A stretch of DNA of 52,499 nucleotides from positions 569,645-622,143 of the forward strand of contig NW_008246094.1 in assembly GCF_000281045.1 (NCBI RefSeq), given 5' to 3'. The position numbers and the translations under genes are program-made. Position 1 is the stretch's first letter; each line of letters opens with the position of its first letter. The notes below the pieces were generated by a model. It saw nothing but the letters and a program-made list of their open reading frames with translations, was not told where the DNA came from and made no database searches. This DNA is from Saprolegnia diclina VS20 (Eukaryota > Oomycota > Saprolegniomycetes > Saprolegniales > Saprolegniaceae). Below, one piece after another: positions 32,425 through 42,090 of this stretch.

Positions 32425-34171
32425 AAGAAGCAAGCGGCAGCGGTGGTCTCGATCGGCGCGCGGACCGAGCGCGGCTGCAACACGTGCCTCCGCGTCGTCT
32501 GGGAGCTCCTCCAAGACAAACGGGACGTTTTGAACCAGCGACAGCGCTCGCAAGATAGCTAGCGCGCTTGCCTTCGTGCGCCTCGCTCTCTTGATTGGGC
32601 GTCGATGACACAAGGTAGAGGTCTGGGACGTGACGGCCCACATCGACGAGCTCGGGAAGGGCATACAGCACATCGGGGAGGCGCATCGAAAGGCTCAACG
32701 ACGTCAGCTGCGGCAATCGCAGCGCGCCAACGAAAATAGTTGTGACGCCATCGCGAGTCAGTGGATGCTCCGGGATGAGGAGCTTCTCGAGATGCACACA
32801 TGTGGTCGCTAGCGTCTCCATGAGATGTTCTGCGACCGACGAGACGTCACACGCGTCAAGCTTAAGCGACGTGAGCGCCGGGACTGCAGCCAAACCAGTG
32901 TGGCGCGTGTCCGGTTAACCCCGCCGGATACACTGCAAATCAACCAAGTATCAACCCAAGTTCAAGTCCACGTCATTCGTTTCACACGCCGCGTCTCGCC
33001 TCGCTCAGCTGCTGCTCGATCAGTGGCCCAGGTTTCTCTCTGCATAACAGTCTACAATACATTGTCTTGAGCTTACGTGTCGGTGCCAACCTCGCATCCG
33101 CCGCCCGCTCTCGAAGGACCAAGTGCAATGGAAGCTCGACACGCCACACCAGCGACCAATTCATTCATCTTCTGAACGCTTAACCGATAGACGCTGAGGT
33201 GCTGCAGTGTCGCGAGCTGTTGCGCCGTTGCCGAACATCGCGTGAGCTGGCCAAAGGCGCTGCTGCAGAGGCGCTCGAGTTTCGTGGGACCGAGGGCGGT
33301 TGCGACGTCCTGGATCGTCGCGTCGTCGACATCTCCGTGACAACTCCACGAGAAGACCTTTAAGGATGTCGGGAAACACCGCCCGTGGAAACCGCCGAGG
33401 CCGACGACATTGCTGATCGAGAGACAGCACAGCGATGTGTTGGCTTGTAGCGCGTCGCAAAAGGCCAGCACCGTGGCGCGGTCCCAATGCGCCACGTTGG
33501 TCAACGAGAGATAGGTCTTGGTGGCTGGCACCGTTCTCAGCCAAGTGATCAGACGCTGCCCAAATTGAGGCGTAATGATGCGTGCGTTCAGCAAATCAAT
33601 GCGCATCCAGCGGAGACGCGGGTGGGCGAACACCGCTAGCAGATCGTTGAGCTCCGCGTCAGCCATGGCATGCAACGCCTCAACGTTGATGTTGATATCG
33701 TGCAGAAACGGGCAGCGCTGCAAGAGGAGGTCGCTGATTCCTTTGCCTTGGCCTCATGGTCGCGCCGTAGAACTCGAGTGTGACGCGGCTGAGCCCGGCC
33801 AAGATCGGGGCGACCTTGACCAATGAGGCCAGCTGCCAGATCGCGTCTGGGATCACGACGCACGGACGCAGCGGCAGCGTCGCCGCGACCAGTGCCAGCA
33901 CCTCGCGCGATGCTTCCATTGCGTCAAGGTAAAGCAGCGGCCACTCAGCCGTGACTGATGGCGTGATGCGCAATTCGTAGAAGGCGGTCAGCGCTGGTGC
34001 CCAGACACAGCGTGAGACCGCGTGCAGAAAATTGTCAGAGTCGTCAACGTAGTACAAGCACGTCGCTATGGCCTCGATGACTTGCGGAAGGGCGAGCGCG
34101 GGCGGTGGCGTCGGACGACCTGCCTTCTGCTGGCGTCCGGCTTCGGCCATCGCAACTTGATGCGAGCTCAT
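32425..34171 (-). pseudogene. LRR protein gene, frame-shifted and split by a MITE-like insertion
   Basis: From ATG 34171 (or 34150) the minus strand reads LPQVIEAIATCLYYVDDSDN...FLHAVSRCVWAPALTAFYELR, the F-box-like start of the Saprolegniales LRR family. Leucine repeats follow (LSRVTLEFYG, LCCLSISNVVGLGGF, LQHLSVYRLSVQKMNELVAG). The frame shifts by one base near 33755, where GQGKGISDLLLQRCPFLHD continues in another frame. At 33148 the coding text meets the MITE-like element and resumes after it at 32898 as LAAVPALTSLKLDACDVSSV. A further shift near 32575 restores ILRALSLVQNVPFVLEELPD. At least two shifts plus the insertion mark it as a pseudogene. Confidence 0.75.
32899..33148 (-). mobile_element. 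MITE-like element, copy 2, with TSD CCAG
   Basis: 250 bp. Ends are inverted repeats TGTGGCGCGTGTC and GACACGCCACA, and CCAG flanks both sides (32895-32898 and 33149-33152), consistent with a 4-bp target-site duplication. It lies inside an LRR gene. The copy at 1019-1117 shares both ends but lacks 152 internal bp. No coding capacity. Confidence 0.7.
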
Positions 34172-34177
34172 TCAAAG

Positions 34178-34211
34178 CAAGGGTATATAAGAGATCTCTT
34201 ATATACCCTTG
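34178..34211. repeat. Perfect 34-bp palindrome flanked by TTCAAAG repeats
   Basis: The half-site CAAGGGTATATAAGAGA is followed directly by its exact reverse complement, centre between 34194 and 34195. TTCAAAG occurs immediately on both sides (34171-34177 and 34212-34218), like a 7-bp target-site duplication. The palindrome contains TATATAAG on each strand and ends 7 bp before the start of the LRR pseudogene, so it could also act as a bidirectional TATA element. Confidence 0.9.
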
Positions 34212-34218
34212 TTCAAAG

Positions 34219-34567
34219 GGCCGTTCATATCCTGATGCGAAATCGGATTGGTGGAATATTAGCCAATCCATTGCTGATGCGGGACGGCTCAATGCCCTTG
34301 ACACCAGCCTTGCAGCTCAGCCTTGCTACCAGTAACGTTAGCGCCTTCGTGAGCAGCTATGTCAACGAGGAAAGGTCTCCTGAAGATCAAGGAACGTTAG
34401 CGACAATATGCAGCTCCAGGATTCGTTGCCCAACACACCGACGATACCACAAACTCTGCCAGCGCTCGTCTGGAAAGCAAGGTCTCATTCACAGCTCAAC
34501 AAGTCTTACAGAATATCTGGCGTAGTTCAGAGCATAAATAGCCTTGCTCGCGTTCACGGTCAGGATG
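34219..34567. other. Intergenic region
   Basis: No gene recognised between the LRR pseudogene promoter and the 3' end of pseudokinase B. Confidence 0.45.
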
Positions 34568-35564
34568 CTACGCCACGGCGTCGTCGCGTATGCAGGAAAA
34601 TGCGCCCAGAAGATGCCTGAAGGTCGGGCGAAGTGCTGGCTGGGCATCGACACATGCGTGGTAGATCTCCAGAATTCTTTGCGGCGCTGCCTCTGGTAGC
34701 GTCGGTCGCGCGCCGTCGTAGACAATGCTAATCAGCAGCTGCATGCGGCTCCGATAGTTGGTAAACGGTCTTTTCTGCGTAAACAGTTCGTAGAGCACTA
34801 GGACACAGGACTGAGATATGCCGTCGTTGAAAGTGCCAGCGGACGTACGCATGCCAAAGCTGTAGACATCGGCCGCCTCGCTCTGCACGCAGTCGCCACG
34901 CAAGACTTCGGGAGCCAGCCACGTCGGAACGGTACACAACGGCAACATCTCTTCGGACGCCAAGGCGGCGAGTCCAATATCGCCGACCTTGCACATAGCA
35001 TTCGCATCACGCCTGGAGAACATCTTTGAGTACTCAACCATGTCATTTCTCGACGGAGTTTTACGGGAAGAAGACGGTGGCGGATGTCAAGGTGTGGGGG
35101 TAGACGCCGTCGTTGATTGCGTGAGACCGAAGGTACTGCATCGCGACGCAGACCGAGCGTGCTGCTGCGAGTCCGTGGGAGGCCCACGTCCAATGCACCG
35201 ATGGGCTAGTAAGTACGGAGCGTAGCGACCCGCCGTCCATCCACTCCATCGCGATATATCTAGAGCGACATAAGCCGAACTATATACCATTGGTGAACAC
35301 GTACAAGTTGTCATGGGCGTCCATGCAGCACCCGACAAAGGACACAACGTTGTCGTGCTGGAGACGAGAGAGAAGCGATATATGCTGGACAAACACGTCC
35401 CGCTTGGCGTCGACAGAGTGCTTGGGGAAGCGGCGGAGAGCAATATTCGTGCTGCTGTTGTACACGCCTCGAAACACATTTTTTCTTTCGTAAAGTGGCG
35501 AAGCGTGGAAGACCACGGCGTCCAAGGGCAATTGAACACAAGCAAAGGCACCGAGTATCGTCAT
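34568..35564 (-). CDS. TKL-family pseudokinase B
   Basis: Exons 35305-35564, 35065-35259, 34849-35012 and 34568-34797 (introns 45, 52 and 51 nt; phases agree) give 282 residues. Kinase-like text: VFVQHISLLSRLQHDNVVSF, YIAMEWMDGGSL, KVGDIGLAALA, TWLAPEVLRGD, ADVYSFGM, LLYELFTQKRPF, RPTFRHLLGAF. Key residues are missing: the ATP lysine site reads IALRR, HRD is YPH, the following Asn is Thr, and no glycine loop is seen; the DFG position reads DIG. So phosphotransfer is unlikely. Its first and last introns fall at the same sites as those of the kinase at 28006, showing common descent. The N-terminus is short and an upstream exon may be missing. Confidence 0.8.
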
Positions 35565-36388
35565 TTCGATGACACCAAACGTATAGTGCCATTCGAACTA
35601 TTTGCGGCGTCTACAACCAACAATAGGCGTGACGAATCATGGCACACGCCGCGCTGGTGCTTGTCACCGGCAACTGGATTTCTTTGTGAAATTGTTGGCG
35701 GCTGTTTCTAGTTCAAATCAACTAAAGTGATACATTGATTTCTGTCTCGAATTCGTACGAGCTGTGTAAACTTGATAGACCGTATCGGGTCTCTACTCGG
35801 GTCTCTACTCGGGTCTCTACGTTTGGACCTTTCCACCTCGTTCTGTCGCGCGAACGAGGACGGTGGGATGGACGAAGCATCGAATCTGAATGCTAACTAA
35901 AAAATTATTTGGATTCAGGCGAGTGTACGACCTCACCAACGTTTTTGCCGTGAAGTTTATCGCGCCTGCGTCGTGGCAGAATGGACGATCAAAATACGCA
36001 GAATATCTCGCCATTTCTTCTTAGCCAATCAACGTCTTTCAAAGGAAAGACATTACCCAATCACCGGTGAGACCCAATGGGTGAGACCAGCACTCGTGAT
36101 ATTGTGACCGACACCTGTGACGCTGGTGATGGCCTGCACTGGACGATATTCAGCATAACGACCTACGGTCGATCCTTGTGACCGAGGGAGGCGGCTATTC
36201 TCACTGCATGGCCTGGGCGGTCTAGGCGAGCGCCCGTCCTTTGGCCAACTGCCGATATGACGCATCGAACCTTGATTCGTCAATCGCTATTGTAAGAAGA
36301 ATGACCTATTGTACACAAATGAACCAGCTTTTTTGTCGACAAAATATGCGTATATTGTCGTATTAAATACATTTCTGCGTATCTCGCT
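35565..36388. other. Intergenic region with a 12-bp tandem repeat
   Basis: No gene recognised. It contains the 3-copy repeat at 35785-35820. Confidence 0.45.
35785..35820. repeat. Three perfect tandem copies of TCGGGTCTCTAC
   Basis: 12-bp unit repeated exactly three times (35785, 35797, 35809). Likely a small variable-number repeat. Confidence 0.9.
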
Positions 36389-38321
36389 CTAGGTCGTGCG
36401 GCTTCCGGCGCTGTGCTCGTCGTCCGAGTCCCCTTCGTACAGGCTGTCTCCATCATCGTTTTCATCATCATCGTCGTCGTTGAGATAGCGCATGCGGGCA
36501 GCCGCCAAGCGCGCGTCGAGGTCGTTCCCGACGCTCGAGCGCGGACTCGACTCGACCGACGACGTTGAGAGCTCCGTGTTGCCCATGATGAACGTCTGCT
36601 CGCGGGCATAGCGCTCGCGCGCCATCGCCAGCCGCGCGTCCAAGTCCAAGTCCTTGAAGTGCACACTCTTCTTGGAGCTGCTCGCAGTGTTGTACTGCGA
36701 AAGCGTCGACGTCACCGAGAGCTCGGTCGCGTTCTGCTGCTCGCGCCGGTAGCGCTCCATGGCCTGCACAAGGCGAACGTCGAGCGTGTTGGGGTTCGTG
36801 CTCGCCATCGAGCGGCTCGATGCGAGCACCGACCGCGTCAGCGTCGAAAGGAACGTGCTCATTTCACGCGAGCTCATGTCAAAGCCCTCGGCCATGAGCT
36901 GGTCGCGGACGTACCCGAGCATCAAATTTGTATACGCCTAGGACAAATGCGTGAGCTGGTGTGAGAGACAAGGTCGGTGCTTCGTACGACGGTGGCTTCT
37001 TGCTGCACCAAGCGGACTTGAAAGTCGGGCGGGACCGAGACGGCGGTCCCACACGCCGAGTCAAACGCAGATTGGCACAAATCCAAGTGGTTGTGCGGCC
37101 GCGTGTCGAGCGCCGCGACGGGCGACACCGCCGGCATGACGTACGACCGCAAAATCGCATGCGACCCGGGGCGCGACGACGCTTTGGACGACTTGGCCGC
37201 CGACGACGGCTGCGACGACGCGAGCGAGTGGCGCGACTCGGGCAGCGAGTGGTGCGACGGCGTCCGCGCCATCTGCGGGCGCTGGCTTTCATCGACGGTC
37301 TCGGGCTCATCGTGGGGCCAGGCCTTCTCGTCCTAGGATCCATGCACATCACTAGAGATGACACAGAGGCACGTGAACACGTACCGCGCACGGCGCGAGG
37401 TCCGAGTACGACGGCCAGAGGTGCAGAAGCGCCGAGACCGCCCCAAAGATGGAGAGACCGATGCCGTGGAGGCCACAGTACGTGGGCATGGTCGCGCCAA
37501 CGTAGCCATTCGACGGGTTGCTGTCCATCAAGACGAGGTTGACGCCGTACAAGAGCAGCATCCCGGCCGTGAGCGCCGTGTAGACGCAGTTGGCGAACGG
37601 CGCGTAGAGCTCCGGATGCGACCGGAGGCGGCGGAGAAGCGACGGGACCATGGCGAGGAAGATGACGAGGCCAAAGAGCAGCTGCGCGTAGAAGAGCATG
37701 AATGCATGGCGCGGGCGGACGATCCAGCACGTCTTGGTCTCGGCGTTGAAGCCAAACGCGTTGCGTGAGAGCCCGAGCGCGAGGAGGATCGAGGGTACGC
37801 AGCAGAGGAGGCAGTAGTACATCGAGTCGTACGAGCTCACGACCGAGTACGGCAGCTGGCGCCCGAGCACCTACAACAAGCAACGTATTGCTTGAGCGCA
37901 GAGATCGCGTGGAGTCGATGCGGACCATGTACAAGACGACGACGGTCAGGATCCAATTCCAGACGACGAGCGACGCGAAAAACTGGTAGCCGAGGCCGAG
38001 GACGCGGCAGGTGGCGACGCTGCCGTGCGACGTGGGCGCCGACTGGTCGCGGATGCTGTCGAGCACCATGGTCGCGGCGAGGAGCACCGAGTAGCCGCTA
38101 GCAGTGGCACGACACAGCATGAGGCCATGGTGGATGCTGCAACTCGCTCCTCACCATGTCAGCATCGCGAGGTTCGCCGGGAACCGCCGGCTTTGGGCGC
38201 GCTGGAGCTTGTACGTAAAGGCGCCGGCGGACAAGATGAGCGAGATGATGTTGAGCACCTTCGTCGGCGTCTTCATGTCGTCGGCGCACGAGCCGTACGC
38301 GGCCGCCATGGCGCTGCTCAT
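36389..38321 (-). CDS. Seven-transmembrane receptor-like protein with repeated C-terminal tail
   Basis: Exons 38155-38321, 37926-38097, 37385-37870, 36988-37332 and 36389-36937 (introns 57, 55, 52 and 50 nt) give 572 residues. About seven hydrophobic helices fill the first 275 residues (for example VLNIISLILSAGAFTY, FFASLVVWNWILTVVVLYM, YYCLLCCVPSILLALGL, AFMLFYAQLLFGLVIFLAMV, TALTAGMLLLYGVNLVLM, GIGLSIFGAVSALLHLW), recalling cAMP-receptor-like GPCRs of protists. The long cytosolic tail is Ser/His-rich and carries three copies of a charged helix, LDVRLVQAMERYRREQ, LDARLAMARERYAREQ and LDARLAAARMRYLND, the first two followed by TELS. It ends in an acidic Asp run. The tail could bind G-protein or arrestin-like partners. 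The second intron has a GTCC donor. Assignment to a GPCR class is tentative. Confidence 0.75.
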
Positions 38322-39396
38322 GCTGCTGCTCCCAAACTGGCCTTCGACTAGACCGTACTTGTTGGGGCGAGACGTTCATTTTAACTCTAACATTTAAATA
38401 TACATACAAACATCTAGATTCAGAGGATGAATAATAAAACTCCCTCGCTTGCCCGCAAATAAAAGCGACCACCAAGGGTTCAGTCGCACGACGATCGACT
38501 GGCACTTCCCTTCTTGCGTTGATTTTCGAGGAAAAAGAAGTAAAATATGCCAGTGAGCTCTGTTTGTAGAGAAAAAACCGCGAGCCACCGCGGCAAATGC
38601 CACGGCGCTCGCAAGGCCACAGTACCTTGCGTGTATGCATGCCAATATGATACTCGATGCAGATATCACAGCTTCCTTGCGCTCGCAGTCGTCGGTTCTA
38701 TGCAATCCCGCCACGCGCGTCCACAGCGGACGCCGTGTCGCGATCTTCAGCGACGACGGCGTGCTGCCGGCGCCGAAGCCGACGGTGTCCCTACGAGCGC
38801 CACAGAGTGGCATGGGCAGAGCATGTCGCCAAAGCGAAAGAGTGGAAGCCATGTCCGATTCAACTTTTGACGGCCAACCATGGCCATCGCGACATGAACC
38901 TCGCGGGATCGAACCCAGATGCCATCAACATCCTTGGCGAGCTCAACGTGGCGCGGGCAGCGCCAGTACAACACGCCGCGTACGAGTACACAGTACGCTC
39001 GAGCCAAATTTTCGCTTCGTTCGACAAGGCGTGCGACATCGAGTGAAGGCCAGGACCGCGCTCGGCCCTCGGTCCGCAACTGTCGAGTCCGAGGCGGAGG
39101 CAAGGGTGCCAATCACTTGAAAGGTTGGCAGTACGAGGCTGGGTTTGGTGCCCGCCATTTCGACACCAAGTGTGGGACAGACTGCGCATCTCCACGCAGG
39201 ATGCAAGCGAAGCAAGTGCAAAGTGGCGCGGCGTGCGATTAGCGTATTTATGCATCGCATAGACAACCGCAGGTATCTGCTGCGTCGAGGCTAAATCCAC
39301 CCAAGTGGCAGCATTACGCGCTGGTTACGTACAGTAGGCGTCGGCCATGCCCAGCGTCTTTGAACCTCATTCTCTGAACATCGATATCTCCATCAC
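38322..39396. other. Divergent promoter region, 7-TM receptor and pseudokinase C
   Basis: 1.07 kb. AT-rich near 38390-38560. Plus-strand frames at 38635-39120 have no recognised domain. Confidence 0.45.
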
Positions 39397-40590
39397 ATGG
39401 GCGCCTGCTGCTCCAACGACACGGTCCAGCTGCCGCCGTCGACGATCGCTCTGCGGTCCGTGCCCGTGCCGGCGCCGCCCAAGGCCGCCAAGAAGATCCA
39501 CTCGAGCGAGTACAAGGTGGACATGTCGTCGTCGGGCGAGCACCAGCCCGCGCCCGAGCCCGCCACCAATGACGAAGACAGCGACGATGTGGTCGCGTCG
39601 CCGACGCGCGCCAAGAAGGGCCGCGTCGCTTCGGTCACGTCGCGTCAGCTGCGGTCGTCGACCGTCCGGCGCATGTACGGCAACCTCAAAAAGTACGCCC
39701 AGTCGGTCGACGAGGTGTTCCACCGCGATACGTCGCCCGACCGCTTCATCACGTTCAACTCGTACGAGTACGACGAGCTCGCACCGCTCCAGCACGAGTG
39801 GTGGATCGACCCGACGGCCATCACCGACACGCGCGCGATTCCTTCCGTGACCATGGTCTGCGAGTATGCGTTTCTTGACGGCCAAGAGGTCTTTATCAAG
39901 CGCCTTGACCGCAACGCGTCGTCGCACAAGCTGTCGCGGTCCCGCCGACTGCTCATGGCCGAAGTTCACATCGGTGCCAAGGTCGAGCACCCGTTCATTG
40001 CGACCTTCCTTGGCTTTTGCATCACGCCGTACTCGGGTCTGAGCTGCGTCTCGGAGTTTGTGCACGGCTCGTCGCTCCTCGAGATGCTTTCGTCCGGACC
40101 ACTGAGCTGGCACGAACACAAGCTGCCGTGGGCGCGCCAGATCGCCGCCGCACTCGTGTACCTCCACAGCATGCAGATCACGCACCGCAACCTCAAGCCC
40201 GACACGATCCTCATCACTGCCAAGACGGGCGCCGTCAAGCTCCTCGGCATGGGCCACGGGGCGACGAGCTCGTTTGTGAACCACCATCCGCCGACGACGA
40301 GCGAGTGGAGCGCGCCCGAGCTCCTCCAGGGCCGCGACGTGAGCGAAAAGACGGACGTGTACTCGTTCGGGCTCGTGCTTCTGTCGCTCGAGCTCCAAGC
40401 CTCGCCGTTCGCCGCCGCCAGCGCCCACTACCACGAGCTCATGATGAAGATTTTGACCGGGACGCTGAAACCGGTGGTGCCAGCGACGAGCCCCGTCGCC
40501 GACATCCTCCACGACTGTCTGCAGTACCCACCCGCGCGACGACCGACGATGGCGGTCGTGGCCTCTCGCCTCGACGGCCTCTCACTGTAG
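39397..40590 (+). CDS. Predicted acylated pseudokinase C
   Basis: One exon, 397 residues. The N-terminus MGACCSND fits N-myristoylation of Gly2 with palmitoylation of Cys4/Cys5, so plasma-membrane attachment is likely. A 120-residue disordered, charged region follows. The kinase-like domain keeps the lysine (EVFIKRL, Lys168), VYLHSMQITHRNLKPDTIL, SAPELLQG, TDVYSFGLVLLSLEL and ARRPTMAVV. HRD is HRN (263-265), the metal Asn is Thr and the DFG position reads GMG (284-286), so both catalytic Asp residues are lost. It has no introns, unlike the other three kinase-like genes here, so it may be an older paralogue or a retrocopy. A signalling scaffold role is inferred. Confidence 0.85.
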   Translation: MGACCSNDTVQLPPSTIALRSVPVPAPPKAAKKIHSSEYKVDMSSSGEHQPAPEPATNDEDSDDVVASPTRAKKGRVASVTSRQLRSSTVRRMYGNLKKYAQSVDEVFHRDTSPDRFITFNSYEYDELAPLQHEWWIDPTAITDTRAIPSVTMVCEYAFLDGQEVFIKRLDRNASSHKLSRSRRLLMAEVHIGAKVEHPFIATFLGFCITPYSGLSCVSEFVHGSSLLEMLSSGPLSWHEHKLPWARQIAAALVYLHSMQITHRNLKPDTILITAKTGAVKLLGMGHGATSSFVNHHPPTTSEWSAPELLQGRDVSEKTDVYSFGLVLLSLELQASPFAAASAHYHELMMKILTGTLKPVVPATSPVADILHDCLQYPPARRPTMAVVASRLDGLSL

Positions 40591-41030
40591 ACTGCACTGC
40601 TACCTTGTTCGTTCTCGTCGTTGTCCTAACCTAATCCTATCTTATTGCAACACATAAACCACTCGCGCCATGGAAACGCCCGCGGATGCGAGTAGCTAGC
40701 GCTGACGCGCTGTGCGTCGATGGCCGCGTCCGCTCCGCGCCAGTGCTACAAATGCAAATCCCAGTCCTCAGCGATCAACTACCTACTGGATCAGATGGGT
40801 AACGCGCGACGACCTTTCTGAGATCTTGGATCGACGAGAGTATCGCTGCGTCTCCATGAACATCGTGTGTCGCGTTGCACCAAGGGAAATGCCCGTCAAT
40901 CGCGTCGCTCCAGTGCATTCTTGCCAAAGTGCTGGCGTTAGGATACTTGGATACTTGTCCACTGGTAATATCCGACTATCCAATGCGATATCCAATTCGA
41001 CAGCATCGACAATACAAGATCGCGTCCTGT
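40591..41030. other. Intergenic region
   Basis: No gene recognised between convergent genes. Confidence 0.5.
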
Positions 41031-41753
41031 TCAATTTGACGAGCCAGCGCCGGGCGGCCGACGATGACGTGGCACTCGTAGACGCAAGAACGTCCGGACG
41101 CGTTCAAAGTCGGTCACGGACGCGAACCCGATCGTGATGAAATGCTGACGGTTGCGGTGGTCGTAGTCGCTGCCAAACTCGTCGAGAGCGTGGCCAATCT
41201 TGAACTTCAAGCTACGCAATTGCGTCAAATAAGGTCACGACGCAAGCACGGACCTCGTCGCGCGGCCGTCCAACGTGACTTGCGTCATGTCGCGGTAGTA
41301 CATGACCATGGCAATGTCCCGTGACGCGACTAAAAACTGGTACTTACACGCGGTCTCGTCAAAGCGCGCGGGCGACGGAAATTTGCACTCGAGGCGACCG
41401 ACCGTCATGCTCGACGTCGGCACGATGAGGTCGCCGCCGACGTTCGGCGGTCGCAGCGACTCGACGAGTGTCTGCGCCTGCTGCCCGATGGACGCCAGCT
41501 GCGCCGAGAGCGACGGCCGCTCGACGCGCCGCTTGACCACAACGTGGTTTCGGTTGTTGGAGCTCGTTGGTCGGACCGTGACGCGCTTGGCGTCGTCTTG
41601 CGTGGAGCGCGTCTTGTGCTGGGGTGCGTCGCATGTGCTTGAGGTCGTGGGACTGCAATGACTCTGAATGTCGGCGATGACGAGGCTCGATGCGCTCTTC
41701 TTGGGCGTCGCGATGTAGTAGGACGGGAGGCTGTCACCCTTGAAGCGCTGCAT
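41031..41753 (-). CDS. Conserved-looking protein of unknown function, 226 residues
   Basis: Exons 41254-41753 and 41031-41211 joined by a 42-nt intron (donor GTCCGT, acceptor GCGTAG). The N-terminal half is Ser/Thr/Gln-rich. The C-terminal half (VGRLECKFPSPARF, CKYQFLVASRDIAMVMYYRD, MTQVTLDG, LKFKIGHALDEFGSDYDH, HFITIGFASVTDFERVR) looks like one compact beta-rich domain spanning the splice junction, with the feel of a PH-like fold. I do not recognise the family. The joined frame reads smoothly over the intron, which supports the model. Function unknown. Confidence 0.6.
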
Positions 41754-42090
41754 GGCAACGCGTTAAATATAGCATCATCGAAGACAATAGTGTCCAACTG
41801 TAACGTCGTCATCTCTCGCTCAACAAGGTCGTTGATCCGAGTTTTTGCTCGATCCTGCAAACGGTGCTGCCACGTCATTCCAACTTGGAACACGTTTGCC
41901 GAGCACGCCGCATGGTTGTCAACGCGAGCCGGCGCCCCCGTCGCTGTACCACACAACGCCGCATGGGCGGCAGAAGGTGACCGCTTCTCGAGTGGTCCTC
42001 AACTGGGTCCGATGTCCCATCAAGCCAGACCTGCTTTGCTATAGTTTAGGAGCTGGGAACTGGCTCGGCCAATCAAAGGCGGCTATCGAA
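41754..42090. other. Short divergent promoter region
   Basis: 337 bp between a minus- and a plus-strand gene. CCAATCAAAGGCGG lies at about 42069, 22 nt before the downstream ATG. No other element seen. Confidence 0.5.

Noticed and set aside
32918-33069. The 152-bp middle part of the MITE-like element as an LRR intron (GTAAGC...TTGCAG)
   Set aside because: Splicing it leaves the downstream frame wrong and runs into stops; the inverted ends and CCAG duplication explain the segment better.
39367-40512. 381-residue antisense frame over pseudokinase C
   Set aside because: Shadow of the real gene: Arg/Val/Leu/His-rich with no motif.
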